27,954 nucleotides of DNA from Schoenoplectus triqueter (GCA_964058805.1 CAXKVV010000898.1:1-27954), one strand, 5' to 3'. Shown: positions 10,540-20,247, numbered from the stretch's first letter. The notes: a model not told the origin generated them from the sequence alone. A program made the numbers and translations.

Positions 10540-10814
10540 GAGCATCCGCATTCTATTATCAAATTGATTGTCAAATCTTATTTGACAATTGTCATTTGAA
10601 TTTCAGAGATGCAGAGACTAGACAAATTTAAATAATTATCTAAATTTGATAGTCTATTTGACAAGTTATGTCAGCGGAGGAGTAGAAAATTAATTACAAC
10701 AGTGTCATTTTGATAATTTCATTTTATTTAAGGATGCTACTCTTCAAAGATATATTAATTTTATGACGTGACATAAAATTTTACTATTAACAATCATCAT
10801 AAATATGGATGCTA
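10540..10814. mobile_element. Harbinger/Tourist-like MITE candidate (275 bp)
   Basis: The element begins GAGCATCC and ends GGATGCTA, a 7-of-8 inverted match, and is flanked on both sides by TTA (10537-10539 and 10815-10817), the target duplication preferred by PIF/Harbinger elements. The interior (TTGTCAAAT...TTTGACAA) is AT-rich and non-coding. Both the terminal repeat and the duplication are short, and an alternative right end exists near 10741. Confidence 0.4.
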
Positions 10815-11147
10815 TTATATGTTTAATAAAACCCAAAACATTAAAATATGTTATTGATTATACACATTAATTTTTACTCGTGATTCCGCGTTTCTCGTAG
10901 GTACTTGGCGTAGTTTTAGTTTTTTCACTTCACATGGCATGAAAAGTTGAAAACAAATTAACCAACAAAATTAAATATAATTAGCGTAAAACTCTTTAAT
11001 GCATCACAATAATTGAGATTTTGGCTGCCACATGAACTTCTTCATTTAATAGCACAATTGTTATTTAATCACCGTGGGTGTCAATGTGATTTTTTAGCTT
11101 CCCCAACCATATACCACGTTATTTGCGTCTTCAAAGTCTCCGAATCA

Positions 11148-11434
11148 GGTACGTTTGGACTGAATAGTTCGCAAAATAGAAAAATTAATTATTCTTAAAC
11201 ACCGAAAATAATAATTATTTTACTATTCAAAAAAATGAAATAACAATATTAGTTTTCTCAACTTTCTCTTATTATTTCAAACAAACAATCTAAATAATAT
11301 TTTTATTATTCAGAACAACATCATTTTTTACTATCCTCATTCTAAGTGAGAAATCACTATTTTTTTCCAGTATTATCCTCATTTATTTTTCTCAAATCCT
11401 CTATTCTTATGTTATTTTTTGCACGATCCAAACA
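11148..11434. mobile_element. Possible MITE with GGTACGTTTGGA end (287 bp)
   Basis: The left end GGTACGTTTGGA is echoed inverted at the right by TCCAAACAAATC (about 8 of 12), and AATCA occurs directly outside both ends (11143-11147 and 11435-11439). The interior is AT-rich and non-coding. The inverted match is imperfect and the 5 bp duplication could be chance. Confidence 0.35.
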
Positions 11435-11943
11435 AATCAATATGTCACATCCTTTATATCAATGACCATTTAATTTTGTAGTTAATTTTATTTAATAATC
11501 ATGAGTTTTTTAAATATATTAAGAAAAGAAATATAAAAAATATATTGAGTCACGACATTAAATTTATCTAAGTATTTATTACTTTTGATTTCCCGTAAAT
11601 AGTTTTGATGTAATTAATAGAATTCTTTTGATTTTACGAATTTATAAATTTAAATTTTCATCACTACATGCTTTTATTCTAATAAGAATTACCCAATTTC
11701 GAGAATTCCAGACTTGAGCATTTAGTTTTTTTTTCCTTTAAAATTTATAAAACTTTATGTTTATTTGGAATTCGGATTAATCGGCAGAAATTTACCTAAT
11801 ATATGATAACTTCGAAAATAATTTTCTCACGATATATTATATATTCTGACGAATTCGTAAGATATGCATATGCCATCTCTAATGCTACTACCCAATATCC
11901 TTTGTCCTTTCCCTGGTCGGGAGAGAAGGAAAGGAGAGGTGGT

Positions 11944-12378
11944 CAGGGCTGTTAATAAAAGTCATTTGGCCGTTTATCAAATTTGTATCATATCTATTTT
12001 ATGGGTATGAATAATGTTTTATTTTCATTAAATTAATTATATATTAGATATGAATATAGATATATAAGATTTTTTTTGTTAATTTATCGGATAAAAATAC
12101 GAACAAGAGCTATTTCCATTGTATATACAATGAAGTATCAATAATGGATATAGATAATTATATTATAATATTTTTTATTGCTAATTACAATTTTTATTTT
12201 TAAAGTTATTTAATCATTTATCCAATCTGTATCATACCCAGTAAGATATGTATGGATAAAATTATATTTTCATTTAATTATTGGACATAGATATAAATAA
12301 AAAAAAATTAATTAATTTATCAGATAAGAATACAAATAAGAGCTATACGGTACCATACTCTATCCATTGACAGCCCTA
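11944..12378. mobile_element. hAT-like MITE (435 bp), old insertion
   Basis: The ends CAGGGCTGT and ACAGCCCTA are inverted repeats differing only at the outermost base. The flanks GAGGTGGT (11936-11943) and GAGATAGT (12379-12386) match at 6 of 8 positions, both differences being G/A transitions. That is what an aged 8 bp hAT target duplication would show. The terminus is shared with the element at 20248-20599. The interior repeats TATC/GGATA-type words and encodes nothing. Confidence 0.6.
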
Positions 12379-12386
12379 GAGATAGT

Positions 12387-13592
12387 ACTCTGAGATGTTG
12401 AGAACAAATAATGTAATGCTTGACAACAAAAAAAAGAAGCAAAGTGTAAAATTTTCTGTGTAGTAATTTTGGACTTTACTGCGAATTTTTAATATATTTT
12501 AGGTGCTAAATTATTATAGTGTCAAGTGTTTAGGCAAGTGCTAGAGCACAAGCTACTGCACAAGAGCCTTGTTGACTGAAACCTCGAAAGTCGAAACCAC
12601 TCAATGCAGTCAGCTCCATGACTCCATCTTGCAGTTCAATACTAATTCCTTCAGGACAAATCCAATTTTATAATGGAATATCGAGTAGTAAGTTCATACG
12701 TTTGGTACCTACAAACTACTAAAACTTTTGACATAGTTAGGCAAGTGCTAGAGAAATTTAAAATACATGCCACAATCTGATTCCACTTTTAGGTTGTATT
12801 ACTTATTTGGTTTAATGTTCAGTTCCAACTTACAAAAATCTTTACAACGGTGCCAAAATTGTCTAACTACACTCCATGAATTTAGAAGTTTTGACTCAAG
12901 AGCACAGAGAATAATGCTACAACACAATTAAATGGGACCACCCTCTCCCTCTCTCATTGTCTGAATGTCAATTAAATAAAATAATTATATGCAAAAATCA
13001 AGATATGACATAATTCACCTCCGAGAGAGCCTACTAATACAAACAAAGAGAAATTGCTAGAGGGCAGCATACCTTATTTCCACGACATCGCTGTGTGGAC
13101 AAAAAGAGAGATGAACCAGCTAGAGGCGGAGATGGATGGAGACGACGATGATGATCTAGGTTTTGCTTTTTTGAATTTCGTCAGAGAAGAGAAGAGGAAG
13201 AGAAGAAATGCGAAAGAGAGAGATGAAAAGAATGATAGGGACGTGAAAAAAAGGAGGAAATTTTATTTTTTATCAGAATCACTCCGTTAATTCTAATCCA
13301 ACGCCTATCATCAAAGCATGAATTTAGAGATGATTTGAATGACTACAGATTGCATAGCACATTTGAAACTGTATTAGCATGCACCATAACTTGAATCAAT
13401 ATATGATTTTCATGTGCCATTAATTATTATGACTTTATTCTTTTTGATATCTTGATCCGAGTATTTCACTTCTACAGAGATTGGTGCAAGTTCTTATTGC
13501 TAAAACAACATCAATCTATTCTGATAGCAAAACTGATTTGCTAATACTAAGTAGTTTAATTGTAGTACTGATTAACAGTTAATAATTTATTG
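12387..13592. other. Intergenic DNA with two weak gene-like patches
   Basis: Two patches stand out. At 12533-12660 both strands are open; the minus reads GISIELQDGVMELTALSGF and ends at a stop near 12533. At 13054-13290 a 78-codon plus-strand frame has an acidic DGDDDDD run and a Lys/Arg-rich tail (EEKRKRRNAKERDEKND). Its complement is a CT-rich stretch like a plant 5' UTR. A 16 bp direct repeat TAGGCAAGTGCTAGAG occurs at about 12530 and 12739. I recognise no product and see no splice partner. Confidence 0.25.
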
Positions 13593-14048
13593 TGTTGAGT
13601 ATATTTAATAGTGGATACAATTCATATAGTGGTAGAGAGAAGAGATGGAGGAAACAAACAAGTTCTTATCTGAAAAATTCTTTGTAATTCTCTATTATAT
13701 TATCTCTCTTGTATTGTCTTTCAAAGCAACATATTATAACTCTATTTATAGAGCCAAAACATCAAAAGAAAACTCTAAAATTCATAATAAATATAAAAAC
13801 AGAAAACTAAGCAGCTCAGTCAAATCTGACATATCTCTATTAAAACTGTCATAACTTTCTCTAAAAAACTCCAATCGACTTGAAACTTGAACCATTAAAA
13901 ACTAGACTTTAAGGGCTTTAAATCCATAGCTCATATACCTAAAACAAGGTTCGGATGGTCTGTCAAAATTTCTAATGAATCAGCCTTAAATTATATTGAC
14001 TGGACAACAAACTTCAAGAAAATATTAATTAAATTTATATTTTCAACA
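13593..14048 (-). repeat. 3' LTR of the copia element (456 bp)
   Basis: Read on the minus strand, the LTR starts TGTTGAAAATATAAATT next to the polypurine tract and ends ATATACTCAACA. TGTTGA/TCAACA is a 6 bp terminal inverted repeat. A TATA box (CTCTATAAATAGAG, about 13741-13754) sits at a normal distance from the end. The five bases outside (TATTG, 13588-13592) would be the target duplication, but its partner was not found near 18020-18340. Confidence 0.75.
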
Positions 14049-14057
14049 TCCCTTCAT
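14049..14057 (-). other. Polypurine tract (plus-strand primer site)
   Basis: ATGAAGGGA on the minus strand lies immediately before the TGTTGA LTR start and just after the RNase H stop. This is the position and composition of a copia polypurine tract, which primes second-strand synthesis. Confidence 0.7.
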
Positions 14058-14061
14058 AAAC

Positions 14062-16066
14062 TTAATTATTTCTGGCTTGCATCCCGAGCAACTTCTTGAA
14101 CTTGTTGAAGAGTTCTGCCGATAGTGGTTTGATGAATATGTCCGCCACTTGATCACGACTTGCCACATGAGTCATCTCCACATCGGCATTCTTCACATGT
14201 TCTCGTATGAAGTGAAAACGCACATCTATGTGCTTGCTCCTTTCATGATGCACCAGATTTTTTACCAACTCAATTGCCGACTTGTTATCCACTCGAATAT
14301 TCGTCGCCTTCTCTTGAGAAAAGTTCATCTCCTTTAGTAACTTGCGTAGCCAAAGATAGTGACATACGCAAGAAGATGCGGCAACATACTCCGCTTCACA
14401 TGTGGACAAAGTAACAATAGGTTGCTTCTTAGAGAGCTATGTAAATGCCGTGCTTCCCATGAAAAACATAAAACCCGAAGTGCTCTTCCGATCATCTAAA
14501 TCTCCACTCTAATCACTATCGGAATATCCAACAAGATCAAACTCATTAGTATGAGAATAAAATAAGCCATGAGATAATGTACCTTTGACATAGCGAAGAA
14601 TTCGCTTTATGGCTTTCCAATGCGTCATTTTCGGCTCCTCCATATATCGGCTCACCAAGCCAACTCCATAAGCAATATCCGGCCTTGTGCACGTCAAATA
14701 ACGTAAGCTTCCAACCAAACTTCTATATAGTGTTGCGTCAACCGTCTTTCCTTCATCATATCGAGACAATTTCGTCCCACTCTCAACCGGAGTATTTACG
14801 GGATTACACTCATCCATCTTAAACTTCTTTAAAATCTCCTTTGCATATGCTTCTTGTGAGACAAAAATTCCAGAATTTTCTCGTCTCACTTCTAACCCAA
14901 AAAAAATAAGACATGAGACCCAAATCGGTCATCTCAAACTCCTTTGTCATTTTCAACTTAAATTTCTCAATCATATCTCTATTATTTCCCGTAAAAATCA
15001 AATCATCTACGTACAAGACCACAAATAAAATGTCATCTTTTTGTACCTTCAAATATAGCACATGCTCATATGGGCATTGCACAAACCCATGCTCCTTGAA
15101 ATATGCATCAATTCGAGTGTTTCATGCCCTTGGCGCTTGCTTCAACCCGTACAACGCCTTCTTTAACTTCAACACCATGTGCTTTTTGTCAACTTTCATA
15201 TAACCGGAAGGTTGCTCGATGTAGACTTCTTCTTCAAGCACTCCATTTAGAAATGCCGATTTCACGTCAATTTGAAAAATGCTCCATTTGTTTTGAGCCG
15301 CCAACGAGATTAGTAGTCGGATTGTCTCCATTCTTGCTATCGGGACAAACACCTCTTCATAATCAATCCCCGTCTTTTGCTTGTACCCTTTCGCCACTAT
15401 TCTCGCCTTGTATCTTTCAACCTCACCTTACGCATTCATCTTTTTCTTATAAACTCATTTAACACCAATTGGCTTGTGACCCTTGGGTAACGTCGCAAGT
15501 TCCCAAGTGTCGTTTTTCTCGATTACTTTCATCTCCTCTTGCATAGCGGCTTGCCACTTCTCATCTTTTACGGCTTGCTCGAATGTGATGTCCTCCGCAT
15601 CCGCCAAAAGACACACCAAATGTAATTCACTTGTCGCCTCGTATATTTCTCGCAAATTCTTTGTCTTTGGTGTCCTTGGCTCATCTTCATCATCGGATAA
15701 AGGTGAAGATGGTTCGGCTTGTGATGTTGTCGATGTAGTTGTGCTTGTCGGTGTAGAGATAATTGTTGATGTCGTTTCTTTTCCTTCTTCATGAGACATC
15801 TCCTCCATGGAACTCCAATTTCACATGCTTTCTTCATTGACCTGCACATCACAACTCACATGTACCTTTTTAGTAAGCGGATCATAAATATTGTACGCCT
15901 TAGATTTCTCATCATAGCCAATAAAAATCAGCTTCTTACTCTTATCATCAAGTTTTGTGTGCTTTTGATCTGGAACGTGAGCATAAGCCACACTTCCGAA
16001 CACCTTCAAATGAGCTACTGATGGCTTCACACCGCACCAAGCTTCTTGTGGGGTAATATTCTCCAA
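14062..16066 (-). pseudogene. Copia pol 3' half: integrase tail, RT and RNase H (broken)
   Basis: Domains run from high to low coordinates. First is the integrase C-terminal region (TPQEAWCGVKPSVAHLKVFG, about 16000-16055), then a variable linker. The RT begins at TWELATLPKGHKPIG (about 15465-15510), continues with [12 protein letters not shown] and [11 protein letters not shown], and has the catalytic YVDD at about 15006-15017. RNase H includes KSTSGF, LSTCEAEYVA (about 14385-14415) and VADIFIKPLS. In-frame stops lie at 15821, 15455, 15428, 15122, 14509 and 14437, and a frameshift occurs in an 8-base T run (A run on the plus strand, 14899-14906). Catalytic residues I can see survive, but no continuous protein is possible. 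Confidence 0.9.
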
Positions 16067-17094
16067 ACTCGCCGTAGGACATCGAGTATGGTCCGATTTT
16101 TTCTTTCCGCCTCTCCATTTTGTTGAGGTGAATAAGGGGCTGTTAAGAACCTTCTAATACCTTTTTGTTTACAAAAATTCACAAACTCCTTTGATGTAAA
16201 TTCACCGCCTCTATCGGATCTCAATTTTTTTATGCATTCACCACTTAAGTTTTCAACAAGCACCTTAAACTTCTTAAAAATAAAAAATGCTACAGATTTC
16301 TCCTTTAAAAAATATACCCAAGTTCTTCGAGAAAAGTCATCAATAAAGGTAATAAAGTACCGGTGTTTACCAAGTGAATTAGGGGTTATTGAGCCACAAA
16401 TATCGGTATGAACCAATTCAAGCACATTCTTTGCACGATAACTTGCTTCTTTTGGAAAAGAATTCCTTGGGTACTTTCCTAGCACGCAACCTTCACATAA
16501 TTTGTCACTATGGTCTATGTGTGGTATATTTTTCATCATTCTTTTAGTTGATAATTGCCTCAAACTACCAAAATTAAGATGTCCAAACCGTAAATGCCAC
16601 AACCAAGTCATATCTTCTACACATGTCTTTAAACATCTTGCTTGAACATTCATCAAATTCAACTTAAACATACGATTTTTGGTCATTTCTACTTGGACTA
16701 GCAACCAATTATCTTGGTCTCTCAAATAAAGTGTTCTTTCTTTCATAAAAATCGTGTAACCACGTTCTAACAATTGTCCCAAACTCAAAATATTACTCTT
16801 CATATCCGGCACATAATAAACATTAGAGATAAACCTCTCATTTCCATCTTTACACTGAATAAGAATTTCACTTTGGCCTTTAACTTTCACTTTTGAGGCA
16901 TCTCCAAATGATACATGGCCTTCTACAATCTCCTCTATCTTGGTAAACATGTGCTTGTAGCCACACATATGATTGTTTGCACCGGTATCCAAATACCACA
17001 CCGACTCATTGTTGGAGTCGGCCTCCTTGCTTGCTAGTAATATCACACCATCACCTCTTTTCTCTTCTTTTTTCTCATCATCTTTCTTTTCATT
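16067..17094 (-). pseudogene. Copia protease and integrase region
   Basis: This is the longest surviving frame of the element. The aspartic protease active site is WYLDTGANNHMCG (about 16970-17010). Integrase follows with a zinc-binding HLRFGHLNF...CEGCVLGK segment. The catalytic core has aspartates in HTDICG and RSDRGGEF and the glutamate in QQNGEAERKNRT. The frame then runs into a deletion junction near 16055-16080, where roughly 40 codons expected after NRTILD are absent and the frame changes. So protease and integrase core look chemically intact while the integrase tail is not. Confidence 0.9.
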
Positions 17095-18005
17095 GTAATA
17101 ACACTCCGCTGCATAATGACCATACTTTTTTGCAAGAGTAACATTGAACATTGTACTTGATCTTCCTCTTTCTTGACCTCGGCCTCCGCCGTATGAGATC
17201 GATTGATTCTTCTCTTCATTGTTCTCTTCTTGTCCTCTATCACGGCCTCTACCACGGCCTCTACCTCGACCTCTAAAGCCATCACGGCCTCTGCCATGAC
17301 CACCTTCACTGTTTCCCGGTTTGTCTTCTTTTAGTGTTACCTTAGTTTGAAGTGCTTCCTCTAACACCTCTTGCTTCTTCTTTTTCTTTCTTTGTTCATG
17401 TGCCTCTAAGGAACTTGAGAGCTCATCCACCGTCATTTCTGTCAAATTCTTAGACTCTTCTATGGCACACACAACATTCTCAAAATCATTAGTTAATGAC
17501 CTTAATATTTTCTCTACTACTCTATTTTCACTTATCTCTTCACCATTTTTTTGAGTTGGTTCACCACCATTTCTACTCGTGTGATATAATCCGATACACC
17601 TTCCGACTATTTCATTCTTAAAGTTTCAAACTCACCTCTAAGTGTTTGTAACCGAATTTGTTTCACTCGGTCCGCTTCTTTATATGTCTTTTCAAGAGTC
17701 TCTCATGCTTCTTTTGAAGTCTTCGCACCGGCTATCTTCTCAAAGCCTGACTCATCAACCGTCTGGTACATCAAGTAGAGCGCGGTTTTGTCTTTCTTGC
17801 GTGACTCCTTCAACTCCTTTACTTGATTATTCGTCATGCCTTGCAAGGTCGTATGTTCGGTATATCTAAGCTCAACGACTTCCCACACGTCTTGCGAGCC
17901 GAGTAGCGCCTTCATGTGTATGCACCAATTTTCATAGTTGGTTTTCGAAAGTCGCAAGCATGATACATGCCCGACACCTCCAATGATTGCACCGTTATTG
18001 GCCAT
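17095..18005 (-). pseudogene. Copia gag with disrupted zinc knuckle
   Basis: Gag opens at the ATG at 18005, directly after the PBS, and reads well to KTSKEA, where a conserved Trp codon has become TGA (17703-17705). A second stop, TAG, lies at 17607-17609. A one-base loss in a 7-base A run (T run on the plus strand, 17546-17552) shifts the frame. Downstream, AIEESKNLTEMTVDEL and a Gly/Arg-rich stretch (about 17180-17300) lead to the zinc knuckle. There only GHYAAEC is in frame; the first two cysteines are read out of frame between two compensating shifts (about 17151-17160 and the A run at 17126-17131). Confidence 0.85.
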
Positions 18006-18033
18006 AGCTCTGATACCAATGATTGCACCGTTA
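17980..18033. repeat. 18 bp direct repeat spanning the copia PBS and gag start
   Basis: CCAATGATTGCACCGTTA occurs at 17980-17997 and again at 18016-18033, 36 bp apart. The right copy overlaps the first bases of the primer binding site; the left copy encodes the Gag N-terminus (NNGAIIG on the minus strand). It may be a tandem duplication, or template slippage during minus-strand priming. Confidence 0.8.
18007..18018 (-). other. Primer binding site, tRNA-iMet type
   Basis: The minus strand reads TGGTATCAGAGC, the canonical 12-base copia primer binding site complementary to the 3' end of initiator methionine tRNA. It sits one base upstream of the gag ATG, an unusually short leader but one seen in this group. 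Confidence 0.9.
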
Positions 18034-18335
18034 AGTCTTCTAACGATCTTCCACTAATCTAATGGAGCGACTGAGACAACCGGCACAAATAATTTTTGTC
18101 TCTTCCGGAACTCTGTCTTGAAAGAATAATTAAATTCTGTTGAAAAACGAAAAGGTGCCAAAAAATGGAGAATGAGGGAATGATTTCGAAAATCAACAGT
18201 CTCTCTTTATATAATGGACGCCCATAACTGAGCCAGCAATTATTTCTTAGCGGGTCCATATCAGATCCAAATCCTATCTTAATGGGTTCGCTGCTTAATC
18301 AGAAAACTGTCTATAGTTGTGTTATTCAAGGATCA
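18020..18335 (-). repeat. Possible 5' LTR of a different copia family
   Basis: Just beyond the PBS the minus strand ends in GGTGCAATCA, an LTR-like CA end one base from the PBS. A matching TGATCC start can be placed at 18335, giving TGAT...ATCA ends. A TATA box (ATTATATAAAGAG, about 18201-18214) lies inside. It shows no similarity to the 3' LTR at 13593-14048. It may be a 5' LTR acquired by template switching, or unrelated DNA. Confidence 0.35.
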
Positions 18336-18349
18336 ATAGCATAATTATA

Positions 18350-18666
18350 GAGGTGGCAGAACCCGACCCAACCCGAGAAACCCGCCTAACCCGCTCGGAC
18401 CTGAACCCGACCCGAACCCAACCTGATCCAATTTTTGAAGAAAGTCAAACTGACCCGACCTGAACTCGACCCGACCCGAGATCAAGTGACCTTTAATCTA
18501 ATCGAAATCTATCAACGATCTGAAAAAAAAAACAACATATAAATTGACCCGACCCGACCTGACCCTGACCGGACCAGGTCCGACCCGATTTCTTCTAAAA
18601 AGTCAAACTGACCCGACCCGTCCAACCCGAACCCGAACCCGACTCGACATGTCTGATTGCCACCTC
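18350..18666. mobile_element. hAT-like MITE rich in ACCCGA motifs (317 bp)
   Basis: The ends GAGGTGGCA and TGCCACCTC are perfect 9 bp inverted repeats. The flanks TAATTATA (18342-18349) and TAATTGTA (18667-18674) agree at 7 of 8 bases, fitting an 8 bp hAT target duplication. The interior carries many CCCGACC/CCCGAACC words in two clusters around an A-rich centre and has no protein-coding capacity. Confidence 0.7.
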
Positions 18667-18674
18667 TAATTGTA

Positions 18675-19429
18675 TTATTATCAAATTTTATATAATTTAG
18701 ATCATTACTAAATGATAAAGTTATTAATACGCATTCTATACATTAAAGGGTTCACTTCTCATGACACATATTAAACACGATTAATAATATAAAATTTGAT
18801 CATTTCATAACGAGTATAATTTGGCAGTCCATTATATAATATATATTTATTACATATAAGCCCATATTTATTGTAATTAATAATAATTAATTCTAACGAT
18901 CACCCACTTAGGCTATATCCTTACTCCTTATAAAAGGAGCTTGGAAGATATAATCTCAAAGTGTTATCTGTCATTGAAAATGAATACTGACTGTTGGATT
19001 AAAATCTGAAAATCTAAATGAATCCAGTCTGTCCATTTTGGTTCAGAAAATTTCTTCTCCCAAAGGCTTTATTCTTTTTATGTCTAGAAAGCAACAAATA
19101 TTTTTTTACTATACTAATTGCCTTTGTCTTGGGACTAACATCTCAACTAGAAATTATTATTGTGCTGTCTTTTGCTCTTTCCGATAGGCACTTAACTAGT
19201 ATATCTGAAATATAGATATACTGAATCGAGTACTCTTAACGGTGTTATCTTAAACTTTTTGTGTCATCATCCAATTCCATCCATCAATCATATTTATAAG
19301 GATTTATGTAGTATTCATCTCATAAAACGAAACTAAACTAACACTCAACCTAATAATCCTCTTTAACATATATAAAACATAAAATATAAATACAAACTCT
19401 CACTCAACCTAATAATCATCTATAATATA
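18675..19429. other. AT-rich DNA, possible 3' end of the second copia element
   Basis: No gene is seen. It lies just downstream (minus strand) of the RNase H remnant and could include a decayed 3' LTR. A palindrome-like CTCCTTATAAAAGGAG sits at about 18927-18942. A 17 bp direct repeat, CACTCAACCTAATAATC, occurs at 19342-19358 and 19401-19417. LTR ends could not be fixed. A 65-codon plus frame at 19018-19215 is not recognised. Confidence 0.35.
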
Positions 19430-19930
19430 TATACCCATATGAGCGACTTGCTCATGAAATTATTTGGGTATCAATCCCTTAGTTAGTGGATCTGCTAGCA
19501 TGGAATGAAAGTTGTACCAATATGCTCAATACTTATAAGTCCACTCTAAACTCTCTCTTTCACAACAATGAACTTAACGTTGATATATTTGAATTTCAAC
19601 GAGCTCCTATTGTTGTTAGAATATAACATTGTTGAACTATTATTATAATATAACTTAAGTGGTAACTTAATAGTATCCACAATACTTAGCTCTGTGATAA
19701 AGTTCCTTAACCATATTTCATGGTTCGATGCCTCAAAACATGCAATGAATTCGGTTGTCATGGTGGAAGAAACAATCATGGTTTGCTTTGCACTCCTCCA
19801 GCCAACATAAAATATAACTAGATGTTGACTTTAAGCTATTCATATAACCCGCAAAGTCAAAATCAGTATACCCAATGACCTCAACCTTGTCTGATCGTCG
19901 ATATGTCAACATATTAATATTATATAACAA
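19430..19930 (-). pseudogene. Copia RNase H remnant
   Basis: Conserved blocks appear in order: MLTYRRSDKVEVIGYTDFDF, KSTSSYI, then in another frame STMTTEFIACFEASNHEIWL and LKLYYNNSSTMLYSNNNRSS, KFIVVKERV, and after a stop SIEHIG and MLADPLTKGLIPK (about 19455-19490). A frameshift near 19800 and stops near 19546 and 19455 inactivate it. Confidence 0.8.
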
Positions 19931-20139
19931 TTATAATGGTATAAATTTAATGATCTTTGATGAAATATCAAATGACACTCAAATTACATCAAATTTAAAG
20001 CACAATCAATCGGTATGTTTGAGAATATGTTTGCAAATTTGTTTCCAAAATAGATTTTATATGAAATTAGTTGTGAGGCTTGTCAAAAATATTTGCCAAA
20101 AGAATCTTTTGATTATTCGTTATTTGTTAGTACCTTAGT

Positions 20140-20239
20140 ACTATTTTGGTTGCTTTCTAGTGATTCATATCAGGATTACTAAGATAACGACCAAGCATTC
20201 CTTTGATATACGTAATATTCGGACGCGTACACAAAAGAA
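20140..20239 (-). pseudogene. Copia RT C-terminal scrap
   Basis: The minus strand reads CTRPNITYIKGMLGRYLSN, then PDMNH, a TAG (20157-20159) where copia elements have a conserved Trp, then KATKIVLRY. It is cut from the YMDD-containing RT piece by the MITE at 20248-20599, and the roughly 90 residues normally between the two RT blocks are absent even after the MITE is discounted. Confidence 0.75.
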
Positions 20240-20247
20240 GATCAGAG

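Larger units (their letters stand above)
13593..18018 (-). mobile_element. Degenerate Ty1/copia LTR retrotransposon
   Basis: The minus strand carries, in the copia order, a primer binding site, gag, protease, integrase, reverse transcriptase, RNase H, polypurine tract and a TG...CA 3' LTR. Integrase before RT identifies copia rather than gypsy; the Gag (ALLGSQDVWEVV, ALYLMYQTVDE) and pol motifs resemble Tork-type plant elements. Eight premature stops, several frameshifts and one deletion make it non-coding. No sequence beyond the PBS resembles the 3' LTR, so the 5' end is missing, replaced or of another family. Confidence 0.9.

Noticed and set aside
13645..13854. 69-codon plus-strand ORF
   Set aside because: It lies antisense within the copia 3' LTR and has no coding meaning.
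15103..15462. 119-codon and neighbouring plus-strand ORFs over the copia RT
   Set aside because: The minus strand encodes recognisable RT, so these plus-strand frames are shadows.
17043..17309. 88-codon minus-strand ORF overlapping copia gag
   Set aside because: It is the alternative frame of the Gly/Arg-rich gag region. Only its short stretch between the two knuckle shifts is meaningful, as noted in the findings.
18350..18666. ACCCGA repeats as an interstitial telomere or regulatory array
   Set aside because: The motif is not the plant telomere repeat (TTTAGGG), and the block is bounded by inverted ends and an 8 bp duplication, so a MITE explains it.
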